Origin: an uncultured Poribacteria bacterium | GTDB lineage: Bacteria > Poribacteria > WGA-4E > WGA-3G | DNA length: 64,000 nt | Direction: 5' to 3' | NCBI GenBank assembly: GCA_951812525.1 | Contig: OX638316.1 | Span: forward strand, 2,660,506-2,724,505 | Part shown: positions 43,841-51,656 of the stretch, in pieces | How the letters are laid out: each line of letters opens with the position of its first letter | How positions within the stretch are numbered: the first letter of the stretch is position 1 | Notes under the pieces: generated by a model | Database searches by the model: none | What the model saw: only the letters and a program-made list of their open reading frames with translations | Told to the model about the DNA's origin: nothing | Translations under genes and position numbers: made by a program

Positions 43841-43942
43841 CCTCTGGTTATCGGTTATCAGTAGGAGACTATTAGTAGAGCGTGTAGTGATACGGGCATT
43901 CTCATCCGCACAAAATTCTTACCGATAACTGACAACTGATAA
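43841..43942. repeat. Heptanucleotide arrays in inverted orientation, locus 3
   Basis: Units CTGATAA, CCGATAA and CCAGAGG run on the minus strand at 43861-43841. CCGATAA, CTGACAA and CTGATAA run on the plus strand at 43922-43942. The outer arms GGTTATCGGTTATCAGT and ACTGACAACTGATAACC pair over 14 of 17 positions around about 66 bases. The left array ends at the dapB ribosome binding site; the right one ends at the cytochrome c stop. Confidence 0.55.
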
Positions 43943-43948
43943 CCATTT

Positions 43949-44902
43949 TCACTTCAAGGTCAGCAGATATGCCAAAAGGTCATGCATCTGCTTCACTGAA
44001 AGAATATCTGCAAAGTTTTCGGGCATAACACCTGCTTGTGGTGTACTAGTAGCCCTTATATCCTTTTTGTAGTAAGTTGTCCACAACTTTCCTGATTCAT
44101 CAAGTATTTGTACAACATCAGGATTCTCTCTATCTCTGTGATCGTACAGATACTTTTTCCTACCGGTGACTTCTTCCCCATCTATAGTGAGGAGCGTGAT
44201 CATTTCATATTCAGGCGCGATATAGGCACGTGGATTGAGAATAGACTCCACAATGAATTGCAAGGAACGCGTGCTAGCGATGTCAGTCAAATCGGGACCT
44301 ATCTCGTGCCCGGTACCTGTAGCACCTCTGCCGTGAACTGTATGGCATTTACCGCAAGCGTATCCATCGGAGAAGAATATTTCCTCTCCGGCTTTGACAT
44401 CACCATCCATATAGGGCATAAATTCCTCGTCAGACTTTATCTCATCCAAGGAAATGCCTGCCGCTTTTGCTTGTTCCGTGCGGAGATAACCGACAATCAT
44501 ATCAATCGCCTCGTCGGAGAGTTTGTCACCGAATTTTTGCATCTCGGTTCCAGGACGACCATCGAATATGGTTTGATAGATACCACTATCTGTCCATCCA
44601 TAGAGCCATTCTGCTTTGAAGAGATCGGGTGCTTGTCCACCACGAGTGCGTCCAGCGTGACAGTTCCAACACATCAAACGAAAATAAAACGCACCATCTA
44701 TGACATCTTCATCATAATTGACTTCACTTGGTGCTGCTGGTGCAACGTCCACCTCCAAGTCTTGCGCATGAAGAAAGAAGTTCACACCTGAAAAGCAAAG
44801 GAGAATGCCCAACACTATGTATAGGGTAGAAGTTGTACGCTCAAACATTTTGGACGCGCGCTTATAAAGCGCGCCTATAAAGCCACAAGTAGAGTGTATC
44901 AT
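43949..44902 (-). CDS. Di-heme cytochrome c with Planctomycete-type heme domain
   Basis: This is a 317-residue exported electron carrier, probably the acceptor for the quinoprotein dehydrogenase two genes upstream. A membrane anchor or signal (TLYIVLGILLCFSGVNFFLH) precedes two heme sites: CWNCH at 78-82 and CGKCH at 183-187. The C-terminal part (HEIGPDLTDIASTRSLQFIV and onward) matches the heme-binding domain common in Planctomycetes. ATG 44902 overlaps the upstream TGA (ATGA) and has AGGAGG ten bases before it. ATG 44849 (MFERTTS) is the alternative; a palindrome lies between the two. Confidence 0.88.
   Translation of the reverse strand: MIHSTCGFIGALYKRASKMFERTTSTLYIVLGILLCFSGVNFFLHAQDLEVDVAPAAPSEVNYDEDVIDGAFYFRLMCWNCHAGRTRGGQAPDLFKAEWLYGWTDSGIYQTIFDGRPGTEMQKFGDKLSDEAIDMIVGYLRTEQAKAAGISLDEIKSDEEFMPYMDGDVKAGEEIFFSDGYACGKCHTVHGRGATGTGHEIGPDLTDIASTRSLQFIVESILNPRAYIAPEYEMITLLTIDGEEVTGRKKYLYDHRDRENPDVVQILDESGKLWTTYYKKDIRATSTPQAGVMPENFADILSVKQMHDLLAYLLTLK
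44857..44875. repeat. Palindrome at the start of the cytochrome c gene
   Basis: GCGCGCTT and AAGCGCGC pair perfectly around ATA. In the frame from ATG 44902 it is translated as part of GFIGALYKRASK, between the start codon and the signal sequence. It may be a REP-like palindrome caught inside a gene end. Confidence 0.5.
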
Positions 44903-45780
44903 TTCTTGTCATCCTCCTGAAACGGAGCGAAGTAAGGTAAATGGTACTTCTGAGAAAGTCCTTTCAATTTTTCCTCACTCCATTTCTGTTCGATAATTGT
45001 GTTAACAGCGTCTTGAAGTGCCTGTGTGTCTAACTTTGGCGTATTTTTGCTAAAAGCAATGGAGACGTTCCAGCGCAGACGAGGCGGAGGGATGTAACTA
45101 TCAACAACCTCTAATTCCGGATAGGCAGTCTCTGTTTGTGCTGCTCGCTGAATTCGTGAGCCTTTTTCAATCAACCAACCAGAGTTTGCCCACATACATC
45201 CGTAAGCGATTTCCCCTTTCTGTAGCGCATCCAGAACTGCAATTTGCGAGGGGTAGATACGTCGGTTATAGCCGGTTTGTCGAAGCACATCACTTGCAAT
45301 TGATCCGGCTTCTGTCCCAATGGTTTCCAATTTGATGTCTTCCAGCGTTTTCGGTGACTTTTGCAAATCCTTCCGCTTTATCAATACATAACCGGTGCCG
45401 TAATACGGTTTTGAAAAGTCAACGCGTTTACCTAACTGGACCGCTTCGCTCATAGCACGCTCTTCGATAGGAATTCCGATGACACAGTCACAGTGTCCGC
45501 GTAACATATCGGCGAGCAAGCTATCTCGGAGCGTGTTAAGCCAGTGGAGTTCCAACTTAACCCCTAATTCCTCTGCCAATAGATGTGCTATCTCAACATT
45601 TAATCCAGGAAGGTCTGGATCGGCATTCGAATACGGCAGATTCCGGACATCCATGCAGACTGTTAACACGCCTTTTTTTTCAATCTCTTCCAAGGCATCG
45701 TCTGCGTCTGCGTCTGCATTGTGCAACATCAAAACGGGCAGCGTAAAAAGCAAGATCCACAAAAGAATACGGTACCTCAC
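44899..45780 (-). CDS. Quinoprotein-associated solute-binding protein (MxaJ/XoxJ-like)
   Basis: This is a 293-residue periplasmic protein of the family that accompanies PQQ dehydrogenases. A signal peptide (ILLWILLFTLPVLMLHNADA) leads to a two-lobe binding fold starting at KGVLTVCMDVRNLPYS, with GHCDCVIGIP and DFSKPYYGTGYVLIKR. MxaJ/XoxJ proteins bind the dehydrogenase and may help to load its cofactor or metal. I choose GTG 45780 because AGGAGGTGTGCGCT precedes it; an ATG at 45801 overlaps the stop of the dehydrogenase gene. It lies between the dehydrogenase and cytochrome c. Confidence 0.85.
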   Translation of the reverse strand: MRYRILLWILLFTLPVLMLHNADADADDALEEIEKKGVLTVCMDVRNLPYSNADPDLPGLNVEIAHLLAEELGVKLELHWLNTLRDSLLADMLRGHCDCVIGIPIEERAMSEAVQLGKRVDFSKPYYGTGYVLIKRKDLQKSPKTLEDIKLETIGTEAGSIASDVLRQTGYNRRIYPSQIAVLDALQKGEIAYGCMWANSGWLIEKGSRIQRAAQTETAYPELEVVDSYIPPPRLRWNVSIAFSKNTPKLDTQALQDAVNTIIEQKWSEEKLKGLSQKYHLPYFAPFQEDDKK

Positions 45781-45800
45781 AGCGCACACCTCCTGTAACA

Positions 45801-47528
45801 TTATTCAAAAAGCGCGAACACGAAGAGCGTTCCCCCGTTGCGGGCGTTAACTTCAGCATATTTCACAGCACCCGATGCTATAGCGACGTATTGGACCCCA
45901 TCAAGTTGATAGGTAATCGGTGGGGCGAGAACCCCTGATCCAGTTTGGAAGTCCCAAAGCACTTCGCCGGTTTCTGCTGATAGTGCCATAAATCTCCCCT
46001 CTAAATCACCCGCAAAAACGAGACCGCCTGCTGTTGTGAGGCAGCCACCCCATTGTGGGAAGTTCGTTTTGTGCCGCCATTTGATTTCACCCGTGGAAAC
46101 ATCAATCGCGCTAATATGACCCCACATTATCATGTCGCCGTCATCGTCCTTTTCTGCTGTCATGCCGCTTCCGACGTATGGTAAGCCTTTTATATAGAAA
46201 ACGCGACCTTGATGGTAGGAACCACAGAGTTCCAGCGATGGGACATAAAGGTAGTTTGTGAGAGGATTATAGGCTGAAGGTGGCCAATTCTTCCCACCTT
46301 CAACGCCAGGGCAGACGCGAATCGTTCCTTCTTCCGTGGTAAACACCCCAGGTTTGACAGTAGGTCTGCCGTTTTCGTCGAGACCTGCAGACCAGTTAAT
46401 TTCGCAATACGTGCTTGCATATAAGAATTTACCGTTGGTTCTATCAAGCACATAAAAATAGCCGTTACGGTTTGCTTGCATCAATGCTTTAGTCGGTTTC
46501 CCATCAACTTCCATGTCAATCAAGACAGGCTCACTCACGCCGTCCCAGTCCCATACATCGTGCGGTGTGGCTTGAAAGTACCAGTTGAGTTCTCCGGTAT
46601 CAGCGTCTAGTGCGACAATGCAGTCAGTATAAAGATTATCTCCCCTGCGGACAGCGCCGTTCCAATCCGGTGCTGGATTACCCGTTCCCCAGTAGACGAG
46701 GTTCAATTCTGGATCGTACGAACCTGTGACCCAAGCCGATCCGCCACCTGTCATCCATGAATCACCTGCCCATGTGTCGCCGCCGGGTTCGTCTTTTGTA
46801 GGAACTGTGTAAAACCGCCATGCTTGCTCACCCGTTTCAGCGTAATAGGCATCGATGTAACCTCGAATGCCATATTCTGCACCTGATATGCCAACAATGA
46901 CTTTGTCCTTGACTACTAACGGAGCAACGGTCAAAGATTCAGCATTGGTTGGGTCTCCGACGACTCGATCCCACAGCACTGTCCCGGTCTTCACATCGAG
47001 CGCGAGGAGATGGGCATCAAGGGTCGTCCAAAAGATTTTATCCCCTAAAATGGCGGCACCTCGATTAACCATGCCGCAGCAAATAGCGAGACCGTCCTGG
47101 AGTGGATAGTTGTATCGCCACAATTCCTTACCAGTCCTTGCATCTACCGCATAGATACTGCTATAGGGAGTGGTGATAATCATGATCCCATTAACAACAA
47201 GCGGAGTACATTCAAACTTATCGAACTCTGTTCCAATTTGAAATGCCCATTTCGGGACGAGTTTTTTGACATTTTCGGTATTAACCTGCGTCAATTCACT
47301 GTATCGCCAACTTCTGTAATCGCGTCCATACATCAGCCAGGATTCAGGATCGTCTTGTGATGAAAGTAGCATCTCATTGGTAACTGGCTGGAAATTATTC
47401 ACATCTGTACCGGCTGTGATAGTACTCGGTATCGCAACAAATACTAAAGCTGCTACAAAAATCGCAAAACTCACGCGTCTCGCGTATAGGCAGCAGCTCG
47501 TTGCTTTGGAGAAAGTGTACCCTTTCAT
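45801..47528 (-). CDS. PQQ-dependent alcohol dehydrogenase, lanthanide-type motif
   Basis: This is a 575-residue periplasmic quinoprotein of the methanol/ethanol dehydrogenase family with no cytochrome domain. Landmarks, numbered from ATG 47528: vicinal disulfide Cys150-Cys151 in AICCGMVNRG, metal ligands Glu218 (SGAEYG) and Asn284 (GTGNPAP), catalytic Asp327 and a second Asp329 in HDVWDWDG. The second Asp is the mark of lanthanide enzymes such as XoxF, ExaF and PedH; calcium enzymes have Ala or Ser there. Asn-to-Asp spacing (43) equals that of XoxF. A signal peptide (VSFAIFVAALVFVAIPSTITA) is present. AAGGAG precedes ATG 47528. The alcohol is unknown. Confidence 0.92.
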   Translation of the reverse strand: MKGYTFSKATSCCLYARRVSFAIFVAALVFVAIPSTITAGTDVNNFQPVTNEMLLSSQDDPESWLMYGRDYRSWRYSELTQVNTENVKKLVPKWAFQIGTEFDKFECTPLVVNGIMIITTPYSSIYAVDARTGKELWRYNYPLQDGLAICCGMVNRGAAILGDKIFWTTLDAHLLALDVKTGTVLWDRVVGDPTNAESLTVAPLVVKDKVIVGISGAEYGIRGYIDAYYAETGEQAWRFYTVPTKDEPGGDTWAGDSWMTGGGSAWVTGSYDPELNLVYWGTGNPAPDWNGAVRRGDNLYTDCIVALDADTGELNWYFQATPHDVWDWDGVSEPVLIDMEVDGKPTKALMQANRNGYFYVLDRTNGKFLYASTYCEINWSAGLDENGRPTVKPGVFTTEEGTIRVCPGVEGGKNWPPSAYNPLTNYLYVPSLELCGSYHQGRVFYIKGLPYVGSGMTAEKDDDGDMIMWGHISAIDVSTGEIKWRHKTNFPQWGGCLTTAGGLVFAGDLEGRFMALSAETGEVLWDFQTGSGVLAPPITYQLDGVQYVAIASGAVKYAEVNARNGGTLFVFALFE

Positions 47529-47605
47529 ATTCCTGACTCCTTGTTTTAACAATAATACAATCCCAATTCTCTACCCTTTTAGCAATCAACATATAAGGAA
47601 ACGTT

Positions 47606-47638
47606 AGGTATCTTACACTGTTTCAGGAGTAGATACCT
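47606..47638. promoter_or_regulatory. Inverted repeat upstream of the quinoprotein gene
   Basis: AGGTATCT (47606-47613) and AGATACCT (47631-47638) form an 8-bp inverted repeat with a 17-base spacer, about 80-110 bases before the dehydrogenase start. Position and spacing would suit a regulator site, for instance metal or alcohol control; no matching regulator is seen. Confidence 0.4.
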
Positions 47639-47784
47639 CAAGTGTTAGTTTACTAAAAATCGGATTTTATGTAAAGCCTAAAAATCTTTCAGACTTTCAA
47701 ACGGGATGTTGTGTTTTAGGTATGGTAGAAATGAGTCACGATAGGGCGTTAGAAAAGAAGTTGTCTGTTATGATGCTGTTAGAT

Positions 47785-48678
47785 TTATCCTAACTTAGCC
47801 TGTTCTCCGGCATGATAAGAGCTCCGTACCAAGGGTCCAGATTCCACATGTCGAAACCCCATCTCTGTGCCAGCCTCTTTAAGCTCGTCGAATTCTTCAG
47901 GGGTATAGTAACGCTGAATCGGTAAGTGCCGTGAGGAGGGTGAGAGATATTGCCCGATCGTGAGAATGTCACATCCGGTATTGCGGATGTCCTGCATCGT
48001 CTCTAAAAGTTCTGTCACTGTCTCGCCTAAGCCCACCATGAGTCCAGACTTTGTAAGCATCTGTGTATCAAGCTGCTTGACGATTTGGAGGAGCGTTAAG
48101 GTCTGTTGGTAGTTGGCGTACGGACGGACGCGGCGGTAGAGACGCGCCACGGTCTCTGTGTTATGATTAAGCACCTCAGGACGTGCTTGCACGATGACTC
48201 GAAGTGCTTCCCAATTCCCCTCAAGGTCCGGAATGAGAACTTCGACTGTACATCCAGGTTGTTTTTTTCGAGATTCGGCGATACATTCGGCGAAAACCTT
48301 CGCACCACCATCCGGTAGATCGTCCCGATTGACAGAGGTAATAACCACGTGCTTGAGTTGTAAATGAGCGACAGCCTCACCGATGCGTCTCGGTTCATCA
48401 ATGTCAACAACACCACCGGGCATGCCTTTCTTGACGGCACAAAACATACAACGCCGTGTACAAACATCTCCTAATATCATGAAAGTAGCGGTACGGCTGT
48501 TCCAGCATTCGCCGATATTCGGACAGCGCGCTTCTTCACAGACGGTGTGGAGCTTCAAGTCGCGCATTAATTTTTTTAGTTCAGCGTAGTGCCCACCACC
48601 AGGGATCCGTGCCTTAATCCATGCCGGATGGCGACCTGGCTGTCTATTTGTGTCAACGATTGGGAGGGTTTTAAGCAT
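47785..48678 (-). CDS. lipA: Lipoyl synthase
   Basis: LipA is a radical SAM enzyme that inserts two sulfurs into octanoyl groups on lipoyl domains. The 297-residue product has the auxiliary-cluster cysteines 47, 52 and 58 (CEEARCPNIGEC) and the radical SAM cysteines 73, 77 and 80 (CTRRCMFC). VNRDDLPDGGA and the C-terminal arginine-serine motif SGPLVRSSYHA complete the family set. It starts 36 bases after tRNA-Sec on the same strand and closes the lepA-lepB-selB-selC-lipA run. Confidence 0.96.
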   Translation of the reverse strand: MLKTLPIVDTNRQPGRHPAWIKARIPGGGHYAELKKLMRDLKLHTVCEEARCPNIGECWNSRTATFMILGDVCTRRCMFCAVKKGMPGGVVDIDEPRRIGEAVAHLQLKHVVITSVNRDDLPDGGAKVFAECIAESRKKQPGCTVEVLIPDLEGNWEALRVIVQARPEVLNHNTETVARLYRRVRPYANYQQTLTLLQIVKQLDTQMLTKSGLMVGLGETVTELLETMQDIRNTGCDILTIGQYLSPSSRHLPIQRYYTPEEFDELKEAGTEMGFRHVESGPLVRSSYHAGEQAKLG

Positions 48679-48714
48679 CGTTTCGATCCTGACTTTTCCG
48701 CGCTGCTATCAAGA

Positions 48715-48808
48715 TGGCGGGAGAGGGTGGGAGTCGAACCCACCTATCCACTTGCATGGACAAGCCGGTTTTGAAGACCGGTAGGGCCACCGGACCCTAT
48801 CCTCCCCC
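48715..48808 (-). tRNA. selC: tRNA-Sec (anticodon UCA)
   Basis: This is the selenocysteine tRNA, 94 bases with encoded CCA (48717-48715) and discriminator G 48718. It has the tRNA-Sec special shape: an 8-bp acceptor stem (GGGGGAGG with CCTCTCCC, one G-T), a long D stem (TAGGGTC with GGCCCTA, loop CGGT), anticodon stem CCGGT/ACCGG with loop CTTCAAA, a long variable arm (TGTCCA with TGGATA) and T arm GTGGG-TTCGACT-CCCAC. The long variable arm resembles tRNA-Ser, but the UCA anticodon and the 8-bp acceptor stem with selB next to it settle the call. It lies 19 bases behind selB. Confidence 0.95.
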
Positions 48809-48827
48809 ATGTTTAAATCTTGCAAAA

Positions 48828-50768
48828 CTATGTCTGCAAATGCCGCGAATGCAATCTTCGGACGTTCTCGTCTCGGATCGTGATGTTTTGACTATCACAA
48901 TACTCTAAGAACGGCACCGCATATTTTCGAGAGGTCTGTGCGAGTTCGCGAAATTCCGCAACAGTTATTATATCATTTTTACGAAGGTAAGTAATTAATA
49001 ATTGCTGTGTCTCTTCAAGAGCGGATTTGTGAATGAAGAAATCGTCTGCTATCTTTACGAATTGTTCCAAGCGTAGCAACGCAAAAAAAGTCGATTCAAG
49101 CACTTTGGGCGTATATTCCGGGAGTAGCCTACCGAGTTCATTAAGCGTTGGCGTGTGAATACCAGATTCTAAGAATAACTTTTCTAACGTCTCTTTAGCG
49201 GTTTCTTCTTCTTGCGAAAACTGAATCTCATGAGAACTCAAGCGGAGGAGATTTCCATCTTTAACGAGTTGACGCTCGGCAATGAGTTGATTCTCTAGTT
49301 TCTCAAAGCCGATTTCGTCCAACTCAATCTCATTGCGAAGTTGAGTGGCGTTTTTGCCCGGGAGCAGTGGCTCTGCTGTATGGAAATTAGCTAAGGTATT
49401 TAATATTTTCTCTTTGGTTTTCGCAGTTCGTGAAGCATCGGAGACTAAAGGAGTTCTACCCGATTTATCCCAGCGTACAATTTTTTCATCGTCTTCTAAA
49501 CCGTTTAAAATCGCTTTCATACTCAATTGTGAATGCGGTAGATAGTAGTGAAGGAAAGACGCTGGCACACAAAGTGTCTCGCTATTTTCGAGGACGATGT
49601 TAACGATCTGAGCGTTATCAGCCTCTTCCCATTGTGCTAGAATGGTTGTCGTTTCCGGGGTAAACCGTTTGTGCTTGGGGGCAAAGGGATTGATTACCTC
49701 ACCGCCACCGACGGTATGTTGCGCTGAAAAATCCCGTAAAATGAGGCGGTCCCCCCTAAACGTTAGGATCGGTTGTTCTAAGCGAAGTTGGACTTGCACA
49801 GTATCTCCGGGTAAAATCGCCTCGTCAACCAGCAAAATCAATCGACAAAATATCTCACGGGTCCCCAGGTACGCCCGCAAGCGACTCCAGTGTTCCAGTA
49901 TCCTTGGAAACGATGACAAAACTCGTAATGACACGTCTATGTTATCAGTTACTTGAGAAAACTCGGTTGGACAGAGTACATCGCCGCGTTGGATGTTTTG
50001 AACAGAAGTGCCAGACAGGTTGAGTGCTGTTCTTTGACCCGCCTGAGCGACGGATGCAGGTTCATTATGCACCTGTATACCGCGCACCCGTACAGGTTCG
50101 CCTTGTGGGAGGGTAACCATTCGTTGATCGCGGTTAATGGAACCGCCGATAAGGGTGCCAGTAACAACAATACCAAATCCTTGCACGGTGAAAACCCTGT
50201 CAACGTATAGCCGCGGAATGCCGTCGCTCTCCTCGACTTCTGTTGCGAGTGCGACCTGTTCAACAATAGTTTGCTTTAGCGTATCGATGCCAGCACCCGT
50301 TATTGAGGAGACACTAACGGTAGGAATTCCTTCTAGGGTTGTGCCAATAAGCATTTCCTGCGTCATTTCTGTGGCTTCCGCCAACTCGTCGGGGGTTGCC
50401 AAATCCGATTTTGTCATGACGAGGATGCCATTTGAAATGCCTAACAAATCCAAGATTGCCAAGTGCTCAAGCGTCTGTTCTTGAACCCCTTCCTTCGCAT
50501 CCACCACAAAGAGAACGATATCCATTCCGTAAGCACCGGAGAGCATGCTTCGGATAAATTTCTCGTGTCCGGGGACATCAACGATGCCGGCGCGTGAGTT
50601 ATCCGGCAAATCAAAATAAGCGAAACCTAATTCAATGGACAGACCGCGTTCACGTTCTTCCTTAAGCCGGTCTGTCTCCATACCGGTAAGAGTGCCAATG
50701 AGAGCAGTTTTCCCATGGTCAACGTGTCCCGCTGTTCCGATAATGAGGTGTCGATTATCTTGATGCAT
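48828..50768 (-). CDS. selB: Selenocysteine-specific elongation factor SelB
   Basis: SelB brings Sec-tRNA to UGA codons marked by a SECIS hairpin. The 646-residue product has an EF-Tu-like GTPase part (GHVDHGKT near residue 14, DVPGHEKF and TKSD), beta-barrel domains and four C-terminal winged helices. The last of these (ITVAEFRELAQTSRKYAVPF, then LEYCD) carries the SECIS-binding signature. The tRNA gene follows directly. SelA and SelD are not in the window. Gap to lepB is 32 bases. Confidence 0.96.
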   Translation of the reverse strand: MHQDNRHLIIGTAGHVDHGKTALIGTLTGMETDRLKEERERGLSIELGFAYFDLPDNSRAGIVDVPGHEKFIRSMLSGAYGMDIVLFVVDAKEGVQEQTLEHLAILDLLGISNGILVMTKSDLATPDELAEATEMTQEMLIGTTLEGIPTVSVSSITGAGIDTLKQTIVEQVALATEVEESDGIPRLYVDRVFTVQGFGIVVTGTLIGGSINRDQRMVTLPQGEPVRVRGIQVHNEPASVAQAGQRTALNLSGTSVQNIQRGDVLCPTEFSQVTDNIDVSLRVLSSFPRILEHWSRLRAYLGTREIFCRLILLVDEAILPGDTVQVQLRLEQPILTFRGDRLILRDFSAQHTVGGGEVINPFAPKHKRFTPETTTILAQWEEADNAQIVNIVLENSETLCVPASFLHYYLPHSQLSMKAILNGLEDDEKIVRWDKSGRTPLVSDASRTAKTKEKILNTLANFHTAEPLLPGKNATQLRNEIELDEIGFEKLENQLIAERQLVKDGNLLRLSSHEIQFSQEEETAKETLEKLFLESGIHTPTLNELGRLLPEYTPKVLESTFFALLRLEQFVKIADDFFIHKSALEETQQLLITYLRKNDIITVAEFRELAQTSRKYAVPFLEYCDSQNITIRDENVRRLHSRHLQT

Positions 50769-50800
50769 CAGTATTCACTACAACGTTTTTGGATCACACA

Positions 50801-51568
50801 TCACTGATGTGCATGGATAAGTTTGCCGATTCGATTATACCTGACGTTCCCTGCCAATTTCCACACTTCCCATAGTTTCGCTGGACGAGAATCAAACGAC
50901 CAGTATACCATGAACGCTTGCCCTTTGATATCGTTTACGTCCACCGGTCCCCAGGAACGACTATCGCTACTCTGATCCCGGTTATCACCCATCGCGAAAA
51001 CCATACCTTTTGGAATAGTAAACGGTTTGCCCTCAGGGAATTGGCGTTTAAATTGGCTTGCGGTTAAGGCATAGTCGGAGAACGCTTCGTTATCGGGCAA
51101 ATACTCCGGCTGACGGAAGGGCGGGAAATTGCCTCTTCTAAAGTGGCTAAACGTCATGTGTTTCGTATAATCACCATCGTCAACTGCTTCGCCGTTCACA
51201 TAAAGCGTATCACCACGGGTTTCAATTGTATCCCCTTCAACGGCTACGATGCGCTTGATAAAATTGCGTTCTCGATCATGCGGTGGGATAAAAACAAAAA
51301 CGTCACCACGCGCCGGCTTATGGAAATTAAAAACCTTTATTTCGGTGCCGGGGATTCTAACACCGTAGATAAACTTGCAAACAAGGATTCGGTCTCCGAT
51401 GAGGAGCGTGTCCTCCATCGAGCCTGACGGAATTTTAAAGGCTTCTACAACAAAAGGGCGTATGAACCCAAAAACAAGAATCAGCGCAACAACAATTACT
51501 TGAGTATATTCCCATACGACGGTTTTTCGAAATTTTTGCCATTTAGATAACTGGATGTCGGAACTCAT
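50801..51568 (-). CDS. lepB: Signal peptidase I
   Basis: LepB cuts signal peptides from exported proteins on the outer face of the inner membrane. The 255-residue S26 serine protease has one N-terminal anchor (VIVVALILVFGFIRPFVVEAF), nucleophile Ser50 in PSGSMEDT and general base Lys105 in FIKRIVAVEGD. The late box MGDNRDQSSDSRSWGPV is diagnostic. It stands 88 bases after lepA, a classic neighbour in many bacteria. Confidence 0.95.
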   Translation of the reverse strand: MSSDIQLSKWQKFRKTVVWEYTQVIVVALILVFGFIRPFVVEAFKIPSGSMEDTLLIGDRILVCKFIYGVRIPGTEIKVFNFHKPARGDVFVFIPPHDRERNFIKRIVAVEGDTIETRGDTLYVNGEAVDDGDYTKHMTFSHFRRGNFPPFRQPEYLPDNEAFSDYALTASQFKRQFPEGKPFTIPKGMVFAMGDNRDQSSDSRSWGPVDVNDIKGQAFMVYWSFDSRPAKLWEVWKLAGNVRYNRIGKLIHAHQ

Positions 51569-51656
51569 AGTGTGATGAAACCGCTATTGATAAAACGGCG
51601 AACTCCTTTCTTCAATGTAGGAAAGATTTTGAACTTATCGTGTTTCTTGAGTCGTA

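Noticed and set aside
44108-44791. A 227-codon plus-strand frame
   Set aside because: It is antisense to the di-heme cytochrome c gene, whose heme sites prove the coding strand.
48715-48808. tRNA-Ser reading of the tRNA gene
   Set aside because: The long variable arm would allow it, but the UCA anticodon, 8-bp acceptor stem and long D stem are those of tRNA-Sec, and selB is adjacent.
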